A stretch of 25,418 bases of DNA from Larix sibirica. Lineage: Eukaryota > Streptophyta > Pinopsida > Pinales > Pinaceae. Position 1 is the stretch's first letter. The number at the start of each line of letters is the position of its first letter. Made by a program: the position numbers and the translations under genes. Shown piece after piece: positions 9,801-20,781 of the stretch. The stretch is from NCBI GenBank assembly GCA_004151065.3, contig NWUY0300006707.1, positions 83,866 through 109,283 of the forward strand, in the 5' to 3' direction. The notes under the pieces were generated by a model. It did no database searches, had not been told where the DNA came from, and saw nothing but the letters and a program-made list of their open reading frames with translations.

Positions 9801-12800
9801 GAAGCCCTCCTTGCGATGGAATAGGACCAGCCTAAAGTGAGAGGAGTATTTGCTGTGGTGACAGTGGGAAGCCTCTTGGATGGCAATGGCATTAGAGCTG
9901 CCCTGATTGGTGTCAGGGAGTTGATGTTGTGCAGTGCAATTTTAAAAGATAACAATGGGGATGATTTTAAAGGGACTAACAGTAAGTTCAAGCAACATTT
10001 TCTATGCATTTCAACATAGGGAGTTGCTATGTGCAATAAACTAAACATGAAACCAATCATCGAAATACCTTGGTTGTAGTTGGCATCAAAAACTGACGAG
10101 ACCTTTTCTAGTAAGCATGTCTCTACACTACAGGAGATTAGGATGCACAAATTTACACAGAACAATGGTGGAGAGGGAAAAATAAATAATTGACTGTATC
10201 AATGCTACTGCAAAGATAAATCTCTCACAGGCCAAACAATAGTTGAGAAAGGAAAACAAATAATTCAGTTAAATATTAACATTGCAACAATTGCAGCTCT
10301 CATGTGCCTAATAGAACATGTTTCATTTAAATGTTGAGGTTAGGGGGTAGGAGGTTAAATGGAGTGTTAATACTCCAATGCATCAACCCCCCCACACAAA
10401 AATAATCTCTCTCAAAATCCCCACTTATCTTCGTTTTCATATTCAAATCTCTTCATCTTGGTTTGCCATCTCCCTCATTTTAAACGTGGAATTCCACCAA
10501 ATTGCCCTGCACAATCTCTCACCGCTATCAAATTCTCATCACCGTCTTTCTTTGAAGGTAAAGTTACTGAGCGTGTCAACATCAACAACCTTTGCTTGAA
10601 GTCTTTTAAAGGTTAATCAAAAACAAGTGGCATTTATCAGTTTCCTTTCTTTTAGAGGCTAATAAAAAACAAGTGGCCTTTATCAGTTTCCTTTTTTATT
10701 CCGCAAACTATGAGGTAACCTCCAACGAAGATGCACATATTTCAGAATTAAGGCTTCAGCTTCTTTTCCGAGCCTTTATTGTATAACCGGTAAACATATC
10801 TTCTGGAACAGATTTTGAGCAAGTTTAATAGTGCTATGCCAAATGGGAGAACTAAGCATTTCATTTCTAAAAATCTGCGACCAATACTTTAACAAATTTT
10901 AAGTTTCTTCTGGTCCAGAATTGACTCTTTCACTAAGCAGGAAAAAAAATGAAAGAAATAAATACCTCTGAAATCCGGATCTACAAATATGTCTGCAATG
11001 GCTAGGCAATTTGCTTCTGGCTCACAAATCTCAATGTCTGCAACAAACATGTAAAATCTGCTTCTGCCTTCCCGTGTCAGGCGTCAACCCTCCCTGGACC
11101 TGCTATGCTGGAATAACAATCGCTGTCTGAATATATCAATGTATGCCGATGGAGCGTTGGTATACAGAATAGGGTCAGAAGTATGTATCCCGCATGATAA
11201 TATTTTTATACTGGTTTTTCTACTGGCCTGGTGTTAGAGAAGGTTTTAATTAAAAAAATTATGAGCTGCCATTACCTCCCCTTTTGTTGCTGTCGTTTAT
11301 GCAATATCCTTTTGCTGGTTTATGAACCATTGCTGCAGGTTTTGAGGTGTGCGGATGATTGTCTGTCTTAATGAATAAGGGCAACGCTCTGTCACACGTA
11401 GCTACTACGCTGTCCAAATATTTGTGTAAAAACCCTAAACCCCTTGCATTTTTTACTCCCCCAGCATGAAAGAAATATGGAACTTCAACTTTCTAAAGTT
11501 TTGCCTTCTCAAAATTTATAAAAGTCCAAACACTTTTAACACTACTAAGAACTTTCGTTTATTAATTTCGCTATGTAGGAAATTATGATGTAAATCAATC
11601 ATTAATGAACTTTATTTTGAGAAATTCAGTAATTAACTTTATTCTTGATTTTGTATCGTTACATTGATATGCCCTCCAATTTATAATAAGAGCCGTATGC
11701 GGCAATGTCTGTGACAAAGCATGAAAATAGAGTTTGCAAATGCAGGAGCTACAAGCAGTAATGCCTGTAACGTTACTACTTGAAAGGATGCAACATGTTG
11801 CAGAATACAATAGCAACCATGTGATTTGCAAATGGCTAAGAGAGGCAATGCTCGTGACAAGCTCCATATTGCAGCGAGAAGAGTGGATAGTAGCAATAGA
11901 GCAATAGGGAAATAGTTAAATTCGACTATTAAGAAAAAACGAAGGTGACTGCATTTTTTTGGCAAGCATTTGCCCAATGGCACTTGGAAATCATGCAAAA
12001 AAATGGGCAAGGCTATGAAGAATATGCACTATATGATCTATCCAACATACAAAGTTGTCCATGCTTTGCCAATGCTTACAATTATTCTATAATTGAGAGT
12101 CATGGTAGGCTTGTGGACCTATGCCTTTGGACACTAATTGCACGCAAAATTCTTGTTGCATATATGGGATTATTCTTGCTGCGTATATGGGATTATTTCT
12201 ACTGCACGCAAATTGAAAAACAAGCACACAGTGCCAAGGAGATATTCCATGAATCTAAAGCCCAAGTGTCAAAGAAAGCACAGGGTCTCGTGCAAATATC
12301 AAAGGGGCAATCACACTTTCAAATAAAAAGCTAACGTGGTAGTGTTTCATGCATTTCACATGGGTTCGAAGTTGTTTTTAAAACTACCATGGAGGGATGT
12401 GAAATCAACAAACCGCCAGTTCAAAACCACTATCCACCACCAAGCACCAAGTGTTGTGGCATATGTTCAAGCGTGTGTCAAGTGCGCCCATGTGTCAAGA
12501 GTGCTCAAGGAAAAATCACAGGTAGTGGAGTGTCCCTACAATACATTTTCGGCAACATAACCATGACTTGGAACTTGTGGAGATTGTTGCAGCTCGTGTG
12601 CTTGAAATATTGGAGCAAACCCAAGTAACATTCGCACCCAAGTAGTTCGCATGGTGAGAGAAAATAGAACTATGGTAGGAGGACCTTGAAGCAGTAGCAA
12701 CAAAACTCCAAAACTTGAAGAATATGGGAAGGAAATTGCTTACCACTTCCTCTAGTAAGGGTTCTTGCAGCTACATTTCTTGTTCTTCTTCTACAAGCAT

Positions 12801-13621
12801 TCCCTGACAAGAAATCACTCAGCGATAATTTGTTACATTATGGATGGTCAAATGTAATCGCTACTTCTTCCTTCAAGGAGGTTTGAATCCAAACATTCAG
12901 GAAAAAGGTTCAAAGTATCAATCGTTCTCTTTCCACCCTAAGAGATGTCATTAATGCTCTAGCTTTTGAAGGGCAACATATAACCTACATAAATCACAAT
13001 TCAAGCATAATGAGACATCACTTAGCAAAGGTGTTGAGTCCCTCAATCAATATCATCTCCAGCAAATTAGATCACCAATCAAAGAAACAATTCCATATAT
13101 GAAGGAAAATATCCCATATTTTAAGGCATACATCATGCACCCATCAACCTTCGACATGGCCAATGTGAACGCCCACGTCAGGCATTCTAAGAGAGAATAC
13201 ACTCAACTTAGCAGCATCATGGCAGTGCCAATTAGGCTAGTCGTCCTAAAAAATCATGACCATTGTATGAAAGGCCTCCATAGTCCATGCGAGGTTGATC
13301 AGCATGAAATGCTTGAACTGCCAATGTTCAAATACATTAACGAGCTAGAAGAGAAGGTAAAATTCAGCCAAAGCGTAAACTGGCAAGCACAATATAGCAT
13401 TTGCATCCGCTAACACGCTAGAGACAGATGGCGGATGGTATCCACACTCCAAATTACGAGGAGAAATACACCTGCATTTCCAAATTTTAACATTGCAAAG
13501 AGAAAATACCTTTTTTGTACAAGCATTCCCCAACAAGAAATCACTCATCGATAATTTGTTACGTTCTGGATGGTCAAATGCAATCTCTAGTTCTTCCTTC
13601 AAGGAGGTTTTGAATCCAATC
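6849..13621. repeat. 6.8-kb direct duplication, copy 2
   Basis: Second copy of 1-6773, shifted by 6848 bp. At 13621 it runs on without a break into the rest of the local sequence, so this copy is continuous with the 726-bp repeat and the LINE to the right. Features described in copy 1 have the same content here: copia remnant 6849-8222, promoter-like stretch 8923-9138, GNAT-like fragment 10707-11083, unassigned reading frame 11945-12334. The substitutions lie in the copia remnant (7643, 7665, 7666) and at 8767. Confidence 0.95.
12792..13517. repeat. 726-bp tandem repeat, unit A
   Basis: Unit A starts at tacaagcattccctgacaag and ends where the same motif begins again at 13518. The period is 726-727 bp, with a one-base indel in the run after ggaggt (near 12880 and 13607). 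Its plus-strand frame 13099-13413 reads MKENIPYF through QHEMLELPMFKY to QAQYSICIR. Upstream of that ATG the same frame stays open back to a TGA shared with unit B, so the frame was already broken before the duplication. No known domain is recognised. The sequence 5' of the unit is unrelated to that 5' of unit B, which fixes the start. Confidence 0.9.
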
Positions 13622-14245
13622 ATTCAGGAAAAAGGCTCAAAGTATCAATCGTTCTCTTTCCACCCTAAGATATGCCATTAATGCTCTACCTTTTGAAGGG
13701 AAACATATAACCTACAGAAATCACAATTCGAGCATAATGAGACATCACTTAGCAAAGGTGTCGAGTCCTTCAATCAATATCACCTACAGCAAATTAGATC
13801 ACCAGTCAAAGAGTCAATTCCAGATATGAAGGCGAATATCCCAAATTTTAAGGTTGACAATCATGCACCCAACAACCTTTGCATGGCCAGTGTGAATGCC
13901 CACGCCAGGCTTTCTAACAGAGAAGACACTCTACTTAGTAGCATCATGGCAGTGGCAGTTAGGTTGGTCGTCCGCAAAAATCATGACCATCGTATGGAAG
14001 GCCTCCATAGTCCATGTGAGGTTAGTCAACACGAAATGCTTGAAAAGCCAACGTTCTAATACATTGACGAGCTGGAAGACAAAGTAAAATCCAGCAGGAG
14101 CATACACTGGCAAGCACAATATAGCATTTACATCCACTGACACGTTGGAGACAGATGGCGGATAGTATCCACACTCCAAATTACGAGGAGAAATACATCG
14201 ACATTTCCAAAGTTTAACATTGCATAGAGGAAAATATTTTTTTTG
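13518..14245. repeat. 726-bp tandem repeat, unit B
   Basis: Clearly diverged copy of unit A, so this is an old genuine duplication, unlike the nearly identical 6.8-kb one. The homologous frame 13826-14059 reads MKANIPNFKVDNHAP and keeps HSPCEV-x-QHEMLE, but has a stop where unit A has Lys after PMF. A frame 13493-13681 crosses the A/B border and encodes NKKSLIDNLLRSGWSNAI; it ends in the same reading frame as the downstream one. Similarity ends near 14245 at a T-run. The parent element and function are unknown. Confidence 0.9.
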
Positions 14246-14958
14246 AATTTCGTGCTATTAAACTAATATGTGGAAAATGATTCCATTATGTCACAGACAT
14301 AACAATGAAAGAGTATTTCATAGAGCCATGTGAAACACACCCCTTAAGCATGGAGAACCATCAAAGATGTTGTCATAAATTCCTTCCACAAATGCATACA
14401 ACAATAATTTTAAAACATATCAATAATAAGTGAATTTGAAACATATAAATAACAATAAGTGGAATTTTGTCTTTTTGTGAACACCTAAATAAGGGGAAAA
14501 TGGGTGGAACTCACAAAACTTAATTTTAACTTATTTAAAGCATCTAAACCCTCATTGATATTTCACTAACAACAACACATTAAGGAGGTTCCTAAACACA
14601 CTAAATTGTGTGGACAATAAGCTTTTAGAGGCAGAAAAGAGTGGATAATGTACATCTATCATATTTTTAAATGTTTCTTAACAAAACACTAAACACACTA
14701 AGGAGGTAAGGAGGTTATTGAGCACTCAATATTGTGGACAACAAACTTTGAGAGGCATAAAAGAGTGGACAAGGTACCTCAATCACATTTTTATAAAAAA
14801 ATAAAATTATTTTGTTTAAAATTTTATATTTTTTATATGCTTAATGTTTGGGGAAAGCCAACATGTCAATTTGGAATAACGCTCTGCAAAAAACTTGACA
14901 GATTAATTCATTGAGATAGCACTACTCTTACTATAAACTCTCGGTCACTCCAGTGTCC
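14246..14958. other. AT-rich spacer with diverged 126-bp tandem repeat
   Basis: This spacer separates the 726-bp repeat from the LINE. It contains two diverged units beginning aaggaggtt at 14582 and 14708. They share blocks such as gtggacaa, agaggca and aaagagtgga, and cacatttttat-like ends. The second unit fades out near 14800 in A/T runs. No coding evidence. The sequence just before 14959 could include the LINE 5' UTR. Confidence 0.6.
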
Positions 14959-16254
14959 ATGGATCCTCCAGATCCAAAGCCATGTATTTTGTTGGACGAA
15001 TCTTTCGATGGTTGGCAACTATACAAAAGGATATGACACCTATGCAAACTTCCAAAGCCTGATTTGTAAAGAGCGTGGTTGCTCATGAAATCAAGATTAC
15101 CTCAACATCTGCAAAAATGAAAGTTCTCAAACTATTAGAGAGAGGATTGGTGGGAATTTTTACAGGACTCTGGCCTTCTCCGAGGGCTATGGACATATGG
15201 CTAAGCAAAAAATGGAGACCATTACTATCAAGTAGGATGCAACATCACTTTTATGGACGGGGGTACTATGCCTTTCCCTTTGAACATAAAGTAGATTGAG
15301 ATCTTATCTTCTAAAATGGGCCTTACTTCATGGGTCCAACAGGTATGTATTTGAATAGTTGGGACATGTCTTTTGATCCTAAAAATGATATCCCCTCCAT
15401 TGTCCCAGTTTGGGTAAAGTTGAATCACCTCCCTTTACATTGCTGGTCCGATGAAGTATTGGCAGACATCAAAAATTCTTTAGAGCGCTATATTGACAAA
15501 TTTGAGCCCAAATCTCCGATGTTCTCATCTGCCCGAATTTGTGTTTAAGTGGATCTAGACAAAGGGATACCATAGGTTACTAACCTTATCATGGATAGTT
15601 GGACACATGCACAAATAATGGACTATAGTCAACTACCTTTTAAATGTAAATTGTGCCATGAATATGGACATTTCGCAAGAGACTGTACAAAGGATGTGGT
15701 GAAGAAAGTAGATAAAGAACAAATGAACAGTTGGCTGCAGGTAATAAAGAAAGGGAAACAATTCAGTTCAATTATGAAAAAGTAAATTCAGCAGAACCTT
15801 CACAATCAAACCACTTTCAAGTCTTAGTTGATGCTGGAGATGATGAGAGGCAAATAGAACAAGCAGGAGAGAAAGCACAATAAAATAACACCCAATCTTC
15901 TATCCCTCAAACAGTTTTGGAAGAGGTTGGACTGGGAGAATATATCTCCATTCTTCCCTCTGATCCAACATAAGAAATTAATACACATTTAAACAAAGAG
16001 AAAGCTGAACATGTAGGGGTTACAACTAGGCAACAATCTAAAGATGATTCCTCGTAAGATATTGAGGATGATAGATTTGTTCATAAAAAATCAGGAAGAA
16101 GGTCTCACAAGCATCTAATAGAAGAGGAAGCGGATAGGGAAAAGTAGATGGGAAAGCAGGCCTCTTTGTATAAGCTCATAAAAGGGACAGGATCAAGCGC
16201 AAAAGGGAAAAAAGCAGAAGCCGGAAGTTAATCCGAGCCACACTCCAAGAAATA
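14959..16254 (+). pseudogene. LINE ORF1 remnant: DUF4283-like region and CCHC zinc knuckle
   Basis: An ATG at 14959 starts MDPPDPKPC, like other plant LINE ORF1 starts. After an early frameshift, one frame (from 15075) carries the rest to 15785 with in-frame stops at 15297, just after 15300, at 15546 and shortly after. It reads KKWRPLLSSRMQ, then GYYAFPFEHKVD, NGPYFMGPTGMYL, VPVWVKLNHLPLHCW and MDSWTHAQI, the pattern of DUF4283 RNA-binding ORF1 proteins. A knuckle CKLCHEYGHFARDC (C-x2-C-x4-H-x4-C) is intact at 15645-15686. The acidic C-terminal tail continues one frame over from ~15770 (NHFQVLVDAGDDE). The role in intact elements is binding the LINE RNA. Several stops make it a pseudogene. 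Confidence 0.8.
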
Positions 16255-17114
16255 ATGAATACAGTCTCTTGGAATTCTAGAGGCTTGGGAGGAAAACAAA
16301 AGGCAGAAGTAGTAACAACATTGATTCACAAGGAAAGAATCTTCCTCCTACTCCAACAAACAAAAATGGAGGCAAATCAAGCAAATCAATTTTTTCAAAA
16401 AGTGTGGGAAAATGGCATTAGTATTGCAGTTAGCTCTTTAGGGGCCTCGGAAAGCTTGGCAATCTATTGGGATATGAGGAAGTTTAAACTTCAACACCAA
16501 AAAGATAATAATAATTGGATATTGGCAGAACTGGAAGACAACGGTACCCAAGAGATCATCGAAATATGTAATGTTTATGGACATGTGCATTATAGTAATA
16601 AGAAAGAATTTTGGCACTAAATACTCTTAGAGAATGCGAATGTAGTATAATAGCTGGAGATTTTAATGCAATTATTTTGCACAAAGAAAGAAGAGGGGGA
16701 ATTTTAGTGAGAGATCCATTTGGAGAAAACCTTGAGGATTTGATAGGGGATTTTGATCTGGTGGATATAATACCAAAGAGGGGTATTTACACCTGGACAA
16801 ATAGCAGAATAGGTTTAGGTCACATTGATGCCAGATTGGATAGATTTTTGGTGCATAGTACTCTTTTGCAAAAAGGATTCTTGATGTGCACAACGATCCT
16901 CCCTAATGCAAAATCGGGCCACAAACCAATCACGCTTGCTATAAGAGAGCTAGAGAATCAAGGGCCAATCCCTTTCCAGTTCAATCCTCTGTGGTTGAAA
17001 CAAGAAGAAGCTTACCTTATCATTGAAACAGCATGGAGAACATACATTGAGGGATCTCCAACATATGTGTGGGGTTCAAAATTATGTTTAGTAAAAGTAG
17101 CTTTAAAAGCTTAG
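16255..17114 (+). pseudogene. LINE ORF2 N-terminus: APE-type endonuclease, catalytically broken
   Basis: ATG at 16255 starts MNTVSWNSRGLGG, the standard opening of plant L1 endonucleases, which nick target DNA to prime reverse transcription. The frame runs to 16620; after a one-base shift near 16611 it continues to 17114. Motifs: QQTK at 16354-16365, where QETK is expected, so the metal-binding Glu (residue 35) is Gln; GDFNAI at 16656-16673, intact; GIYTWTN and GHIDARLDRFLV, intact; and SGH at 16914-16922 where SDH is expected, so the Asp is Gly. Both changes hit the metal-binding or catalytic centre, so activity is not expected. The frame ends in a TAG at 17112; LINE-like sequence continues beyond. 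Confidence 0.85.
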
Positions 17115-17557
17115 GCAAAGTCTCAGTACCGACCTCCTCAAAAACAAAACAAAAATGCATCTCTAAAAAGACTTCAGCCTATTGCACGAGAAAATGGAAA
17201 CAACAAAAATAACTATTGAGTTGTTGCAAAAATAACAATAGTTAAATATGAATTTGAATGAAGCATCTAGGCAAGAAGAGGAAGATCGGTGACTGGAATC
17301 TTTAGCCCTTTGGTTGAAGGAGGGTGAAAGAAACACCACTTTCTTACATAAACATGCAAAAATCTGTCTAAATAAAAATATAATTTGGTAAATCCAGGTT
17401 GATGAAGGGGTCAAATCTACAAGTTGTGTTGTTGTTCGAGAAGAAGCTTGTCATCACTTCAAAAACCTTTACCCTGAGCAAGGTGGAAAATATTATATAA
17501 CAAAGGATGAATTGTTGGCAAATGTTCCACATGTGATATTCGAAGTAGAAAAAACAT
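17115..17557 (+). pseudogene. LINE ORF2 linker between endonuclease and RT, multiply frameshifted
   Basis: No long open frame, but pieces of the linker of plant LINE ORF2 can be read. ALWLKEGERNTTFLHKHAK lies near 17305-17360, equivalent to the W-L-K-E-G-D-R-N-T-x-F-F-H motif. CHHFKNLYPEQ follows near 17450. Stops and shifts separate them. This shows the endonuclease and RT once formed one continuous protein. Confidence 0.65.
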
Positions 17558-18585
17558 ATGCTAAATAAATATATTAGTGAAGATGAAGCGCTTGTGGATA
17601 TAAGGGGATTAGGGCCAGACAAAGCTTCTGATCCAGATGGATTTACTGCACATTTTTATAAAATATGTTGGGCCATTATAAAGAAGGAACTCTGCAAAAT
17701 GTTGGATTGGACCAATGGAAGGGAGAAGATTGGAGGTGCCATGAACTCCTCCTTTTTGGACCTGATCCCCAAAGAGTCAAGACCTTCAACTTTTGCTAAG
17801 TTTAGGCCAATCTCCTTATGTAACTCGTCTGATAAGATGTTAACAAAGGTCTTGGCTGATCGCATGAAGATTCTTCTACCCAAACTCATCTCCGAAGGGC
17901 AGGGGGGTTTGTAGAAAAAAGACAGATAGTGGAAAACATAGTCTTAGTACAAGAGGCAATCCACTCCATCGTTTCAAGACAAGAATAGGGAATGGCAAGT
18001 AAGCTTGACATGGCAAATGCCTTTGACAAACTTCGACATAGCTTTATATTTGCTATATTAGAGAAATTTGGATTCTCCCCTATTTTCATCAAGTGGATTA
18101 AGGCATGAATTAATCACTCATGGGTTGCACCTTTAGTCGATGGCAGACCAATAGAGTTCTTCCAGGCTTCAAGAGGACTTCATCAAGGTTGCTCTCTCTC
18201 CCACTTTCTTTATATACTTATAGCAGAAACTCTCGGCAGAAAACTTGTAAGGGAGAAGGAGGACAAAAATATTTGTGGAATCAATATAGATAGGGGTGTC
18301 AAAGCAATAAATAATGCTCAATTTGTCGATGACACTATTATGCTAGGAGGAGCCTCAATGATTATTGCTAGAAGATTAAAAAATACTCTTGAATAGTTCT
18401 TGAATGCCTTAGGAGGAAAAGTTAATAATGAAAAAGTAAAATCTTTGGCTGAAATGTCCCTCCTCATCTACTACAAAGCATCTCTCGAGCTCTTGGATTT
18501 GTTAGCATTAGTAATTGGACCTCCTTCAAGTATTTATGCATCCCCATTTCACACAAAAGATCCAAATCAGTTTAATGGGGGATAA
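17558..18585 (+). pseudogene. LINE ORF2 reverse transcriptase domain
   Basis: The frame from 17558 reads GPDKASDPDGFTAHFYK and FRPISLCNSSDKMLTKVLADR, the RT fingers. At the G6 run 17902-17907 the frame shifts and continues as GGFVEKRQIVENIVLVQEAIHS. Then comes ASKLDMANAFDKLRH near 17995-18040 (first catalytic Asp in the LDM block), GLHQGCSLSHFLYILIAE near 18178-18230, and the palm box QFVDDTIMLGG with F-V-D-D at 18322-18333 (FADD in most plant L1s). In-frame stops occur at ~17986, ~18107 and ~18394. The catalytic residues themselves are kept. The order and spacing of blocks are normal for an L1-clade RT (RVT_1). Confidence 0.88.
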
Positions 18586-19660
18586 TATTGCAAAAAATCA
18601 AGGACAAAATGCAAATTTGGGGCATGCGGTGGCTTAATCCAGTCGGAAAGCATGTGCTTTCTTCTTTCCCTCTATTTCAATGCTCCTATTTACTTTCTCT
18701 TATTGGTGTTATGAATAAACTAAATAAATATATTTGAAATTTCCTCTGGCAAGGGGGGAAATCAAATCAGAAAAAGTTCCACCTAGTAAATTGGGACACA
18801 ATCAAAGCTCCAAAAGGAAATGGAGGGCTTGGTATATGTGATCCAAAGCTCATGAATTTGTCTATGGGGGGGAAATTGATATGGAGTATGGTTTCTGGAG
18901 AAAAAATATGGTGGAAAGAAATACTCAAGAAAAATACTTCTTCATGCCTCGACTTCGATGTGTGGACATGTGCAAATGGGAACGGGATGGCTTGTAAATT
19001 TGGAAATTGTGTAAGATTGTTGGTAGATTAATTCAAGAAGGACTGTATTGGATCCCTGGAAATGTAAAAAGATAAATTTGTGGAAAGATCACATACTAGG
19101 AGAAGCTCCTCTTAACCAGAATGCAAGGTTAATGATTGTAAAGAATTGGTTGATTGAAAAAGGAATCTAGACTTTATATGATCAATCTAAGTGGGACACT
19201 GAAGGAAACTAGATGAACTGGCGAAGTATGAATGTCCCTGCTCTCTTGAAACATGCATATGATGCTTTGCTGCAAGCTCTACAAGTAGAAGCCCCACTTA
19301 GTTTGGAATGTAAAGACAATAGGGGTTGGGGAAAGCAAGGATTCTACATGGTAAAAAAGGGCTATGAATTTTTGTATCTAGAATAGGCCCACCCTCCTTT
19401 ATCCCATCTTTGGGCAAAGATATGGCAACAAGATGGACTTCCAAAAATAAATGCACTCTATTGGGTCCTTGTTCATGGAAAAATCCTCACCCCTGAAAAT
19501 CTCAAAAAATGGCAGATTCAAGGACCATCAAGATGTGTTCTATGCAAAGAAACGGAAGGATCAATACACCACCTCTTTTTAATGTGCTTACACCAAACAG
19601 GTTTGGGGCTATGCTGTGAAGGAGTTAAATAGAACTATCTACCTTCCATAAAATTGGAGT
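18586..19660 (+). pseudogene. LINE ORF2 thumb/linker and zf-RVT zinc motif
   Basis: Without a long open frame, translation in shifting frames shows FLWQGGKSNQKKFHLVNWDTI and APKGNGGLGICDPKLMN (about 18740-18855). These are the blocks usually found 3' of plant LINE RTs (W-D-x-I-C-x-P-K-x-x-G-G-L-G). Near 19410-19590 follow LWAKIWQQDGLPKINALYW and CVLCKETEGSIHHLFLMC, the zf-RVT domain. Its Cys and His residues (19534-19536, 19543-19545, 19567-19572, 19585-19587) are kept. Many stops interrupt the frame. Confidence 0.75.
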
Positions 19661-20019
19661 GGATATATTCTCAATTGGAAAGATAGGTATCCAGGTCAAT
19701 TACTAGGTAAGCCCACTTTGACACAAATATGGTTTGCTCTTCTTAAATATGTATGTTGGAAAGTGTGGGATACAAGAAACAAATAAACTTTTTATGGTGC
19801 ATCCACCCTTGTAGCAAGCATTGTGGTTCACTCTAAGGCCCATTTGAATGAAGCAATTCAAGCACAAAGTAATCGAAAGTCTCGATGAAATCCTAACAGT
19901 AGAATAGAAACAATGGCTCCAAGATTTCCTTCCTAAAAAAACCTAGATGCAGAGGTTGCTCATGGGAATGCAAGCACATACTTCTCCATGGAAGTTGGAA
20001 TTGAAACAGGATGACTTTC

Positions 20020-20450
20020 AAAATTGGATTTCGAACCTTCAATGCCATGCTCTCTTTTTTTATGGATCTTTAAAAGGTAATCCTGAGGAGGTAGGTGCGT
20101 GGAGAATCCTTCTTGATCCATAAGGGAATACAATACTCATCTTCGGTGTGGTTTAGGGAAATCTACCAATAATCAAGTAGAGCGGTATTCTCTATATTTA
20201 GGGCTTATACAAATTGTCTCCCTTGGAATCCAATCACTTTTCGTTATAGGGGATTGCCTATTGATCATCTCTTAAACTAGGAAAAGAAAGGATATCATTG
20301 ACAAAATTGCAGGAAGACTCCACAAGCACATAAATGGACTTCTACTTAGAATCCCAAATGTTCATCTCTTTCATGTTCAATGGTAAAATAACAAATCAAT
20401 AGATAAGCTAACAAATGATGCTACTCTTCTACCATGAGGGAGCATAAAAA
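20020..20450 (+). pseudogene. LINE ORF2 C-terminal RNase H domain remnant
   Basis: At 20055-20115 one frame reads FFYGSLKGNPEEVGAWRILLDP, the first strand of an RVT_3-type RNase H. The usual FFDG has its catalytic Asp replaced by Tyr (20061-20063). After a frameshift the domain continues from ~20145 to 20435 with YSLYLGLIQIV and FVIGDCLLII, whose Asp codon is 20252-20254. It ends with IPNVHLFHVQW and NKSIDKLTNDATLLP. RNase H of this type is known as a C-terminal extension in plant L1 elements and removes RNA from the hybrid. It is inactive here. Confidence 0.75.
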
Positions 20451-20781
20451 AATGGGGGCAAACAAGCAACATGTTGGCTCCCCTAAGGATATATTGCCAA
20501 GTTACATGAACCAGCCTTCAAATGATAGTGTCCTTCACCAATTAATGCACGAAGCTGTCAGTTTGAAATCCCAAGACGTGGTTTAATGCACCACCTTCTC
20601 CCCCGTGTGGAGAACTCCATGGGAAGCTCTCACATGAGGAGACTTCTAGGTCCCTTGCATAATGAATCTTCTCGTCCAAGTTTTGTTCACGTAGTTGGGA
20701 TTAAGTTTTTTTTTTCCTTGAGGGAGCTTGGAAACACTCGCTATTTGGGGATGGTGATTTGGATTACAAAGGAGGAAATAT
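20451..20781. other. Unassigned stretch between RNase H and downstream frame
   Basis: A 99-codon open frame starts at 20586 and overlaps the next feature in another frame. Its product, beginning MHHLLPRVENSMG, is not recognised. A T9 run lies near 20707-20716. This may be LINE 3' sequence. Confidence 0.3.

Larger units (their letters stand above)
14959..20450 (+). mobile_element. Decayed L1-like plant LINE (DUF4283-CCHC / APE-RT-zf-RVT-RNase H)
   Basis: The order of recognisable parts on the plus strand is that of plant L1-clade non-LTR retrotransposons: ORF1 with DUF4283-like region and CCHC knuckle, then ORF2 with APE endonuclease, reverse transcriptase, a zf-RVT Cys/His motif and an RNase H. 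All frames are interrupted by stops and shifts, so the element is dead. The 5' end is put at the first ORF1-like ATG (14959); a 5' UTR may precede it. The 3' end is uncertain: recognisable coding stops near 20440, no clear poly(A) tail was seen, and no target-site duplication was identified. A further 3' segment to ~21780 could belong to the same element. Confidence 0.85.

Noticed and set aside
1-13621. 6.8-kb unit as a satellite or segmental gene duplication
   Set aside because: Only two copies, almost no divergence and an n exactly at the join. An assembly overlap explains it more simply.
14246-14958. A tRNA gene or other Pol III unit in the spacers
   Set aside because: I found no convincing A-box/B-box pair with a cloverleaf fold in this or the other spacers by eye.
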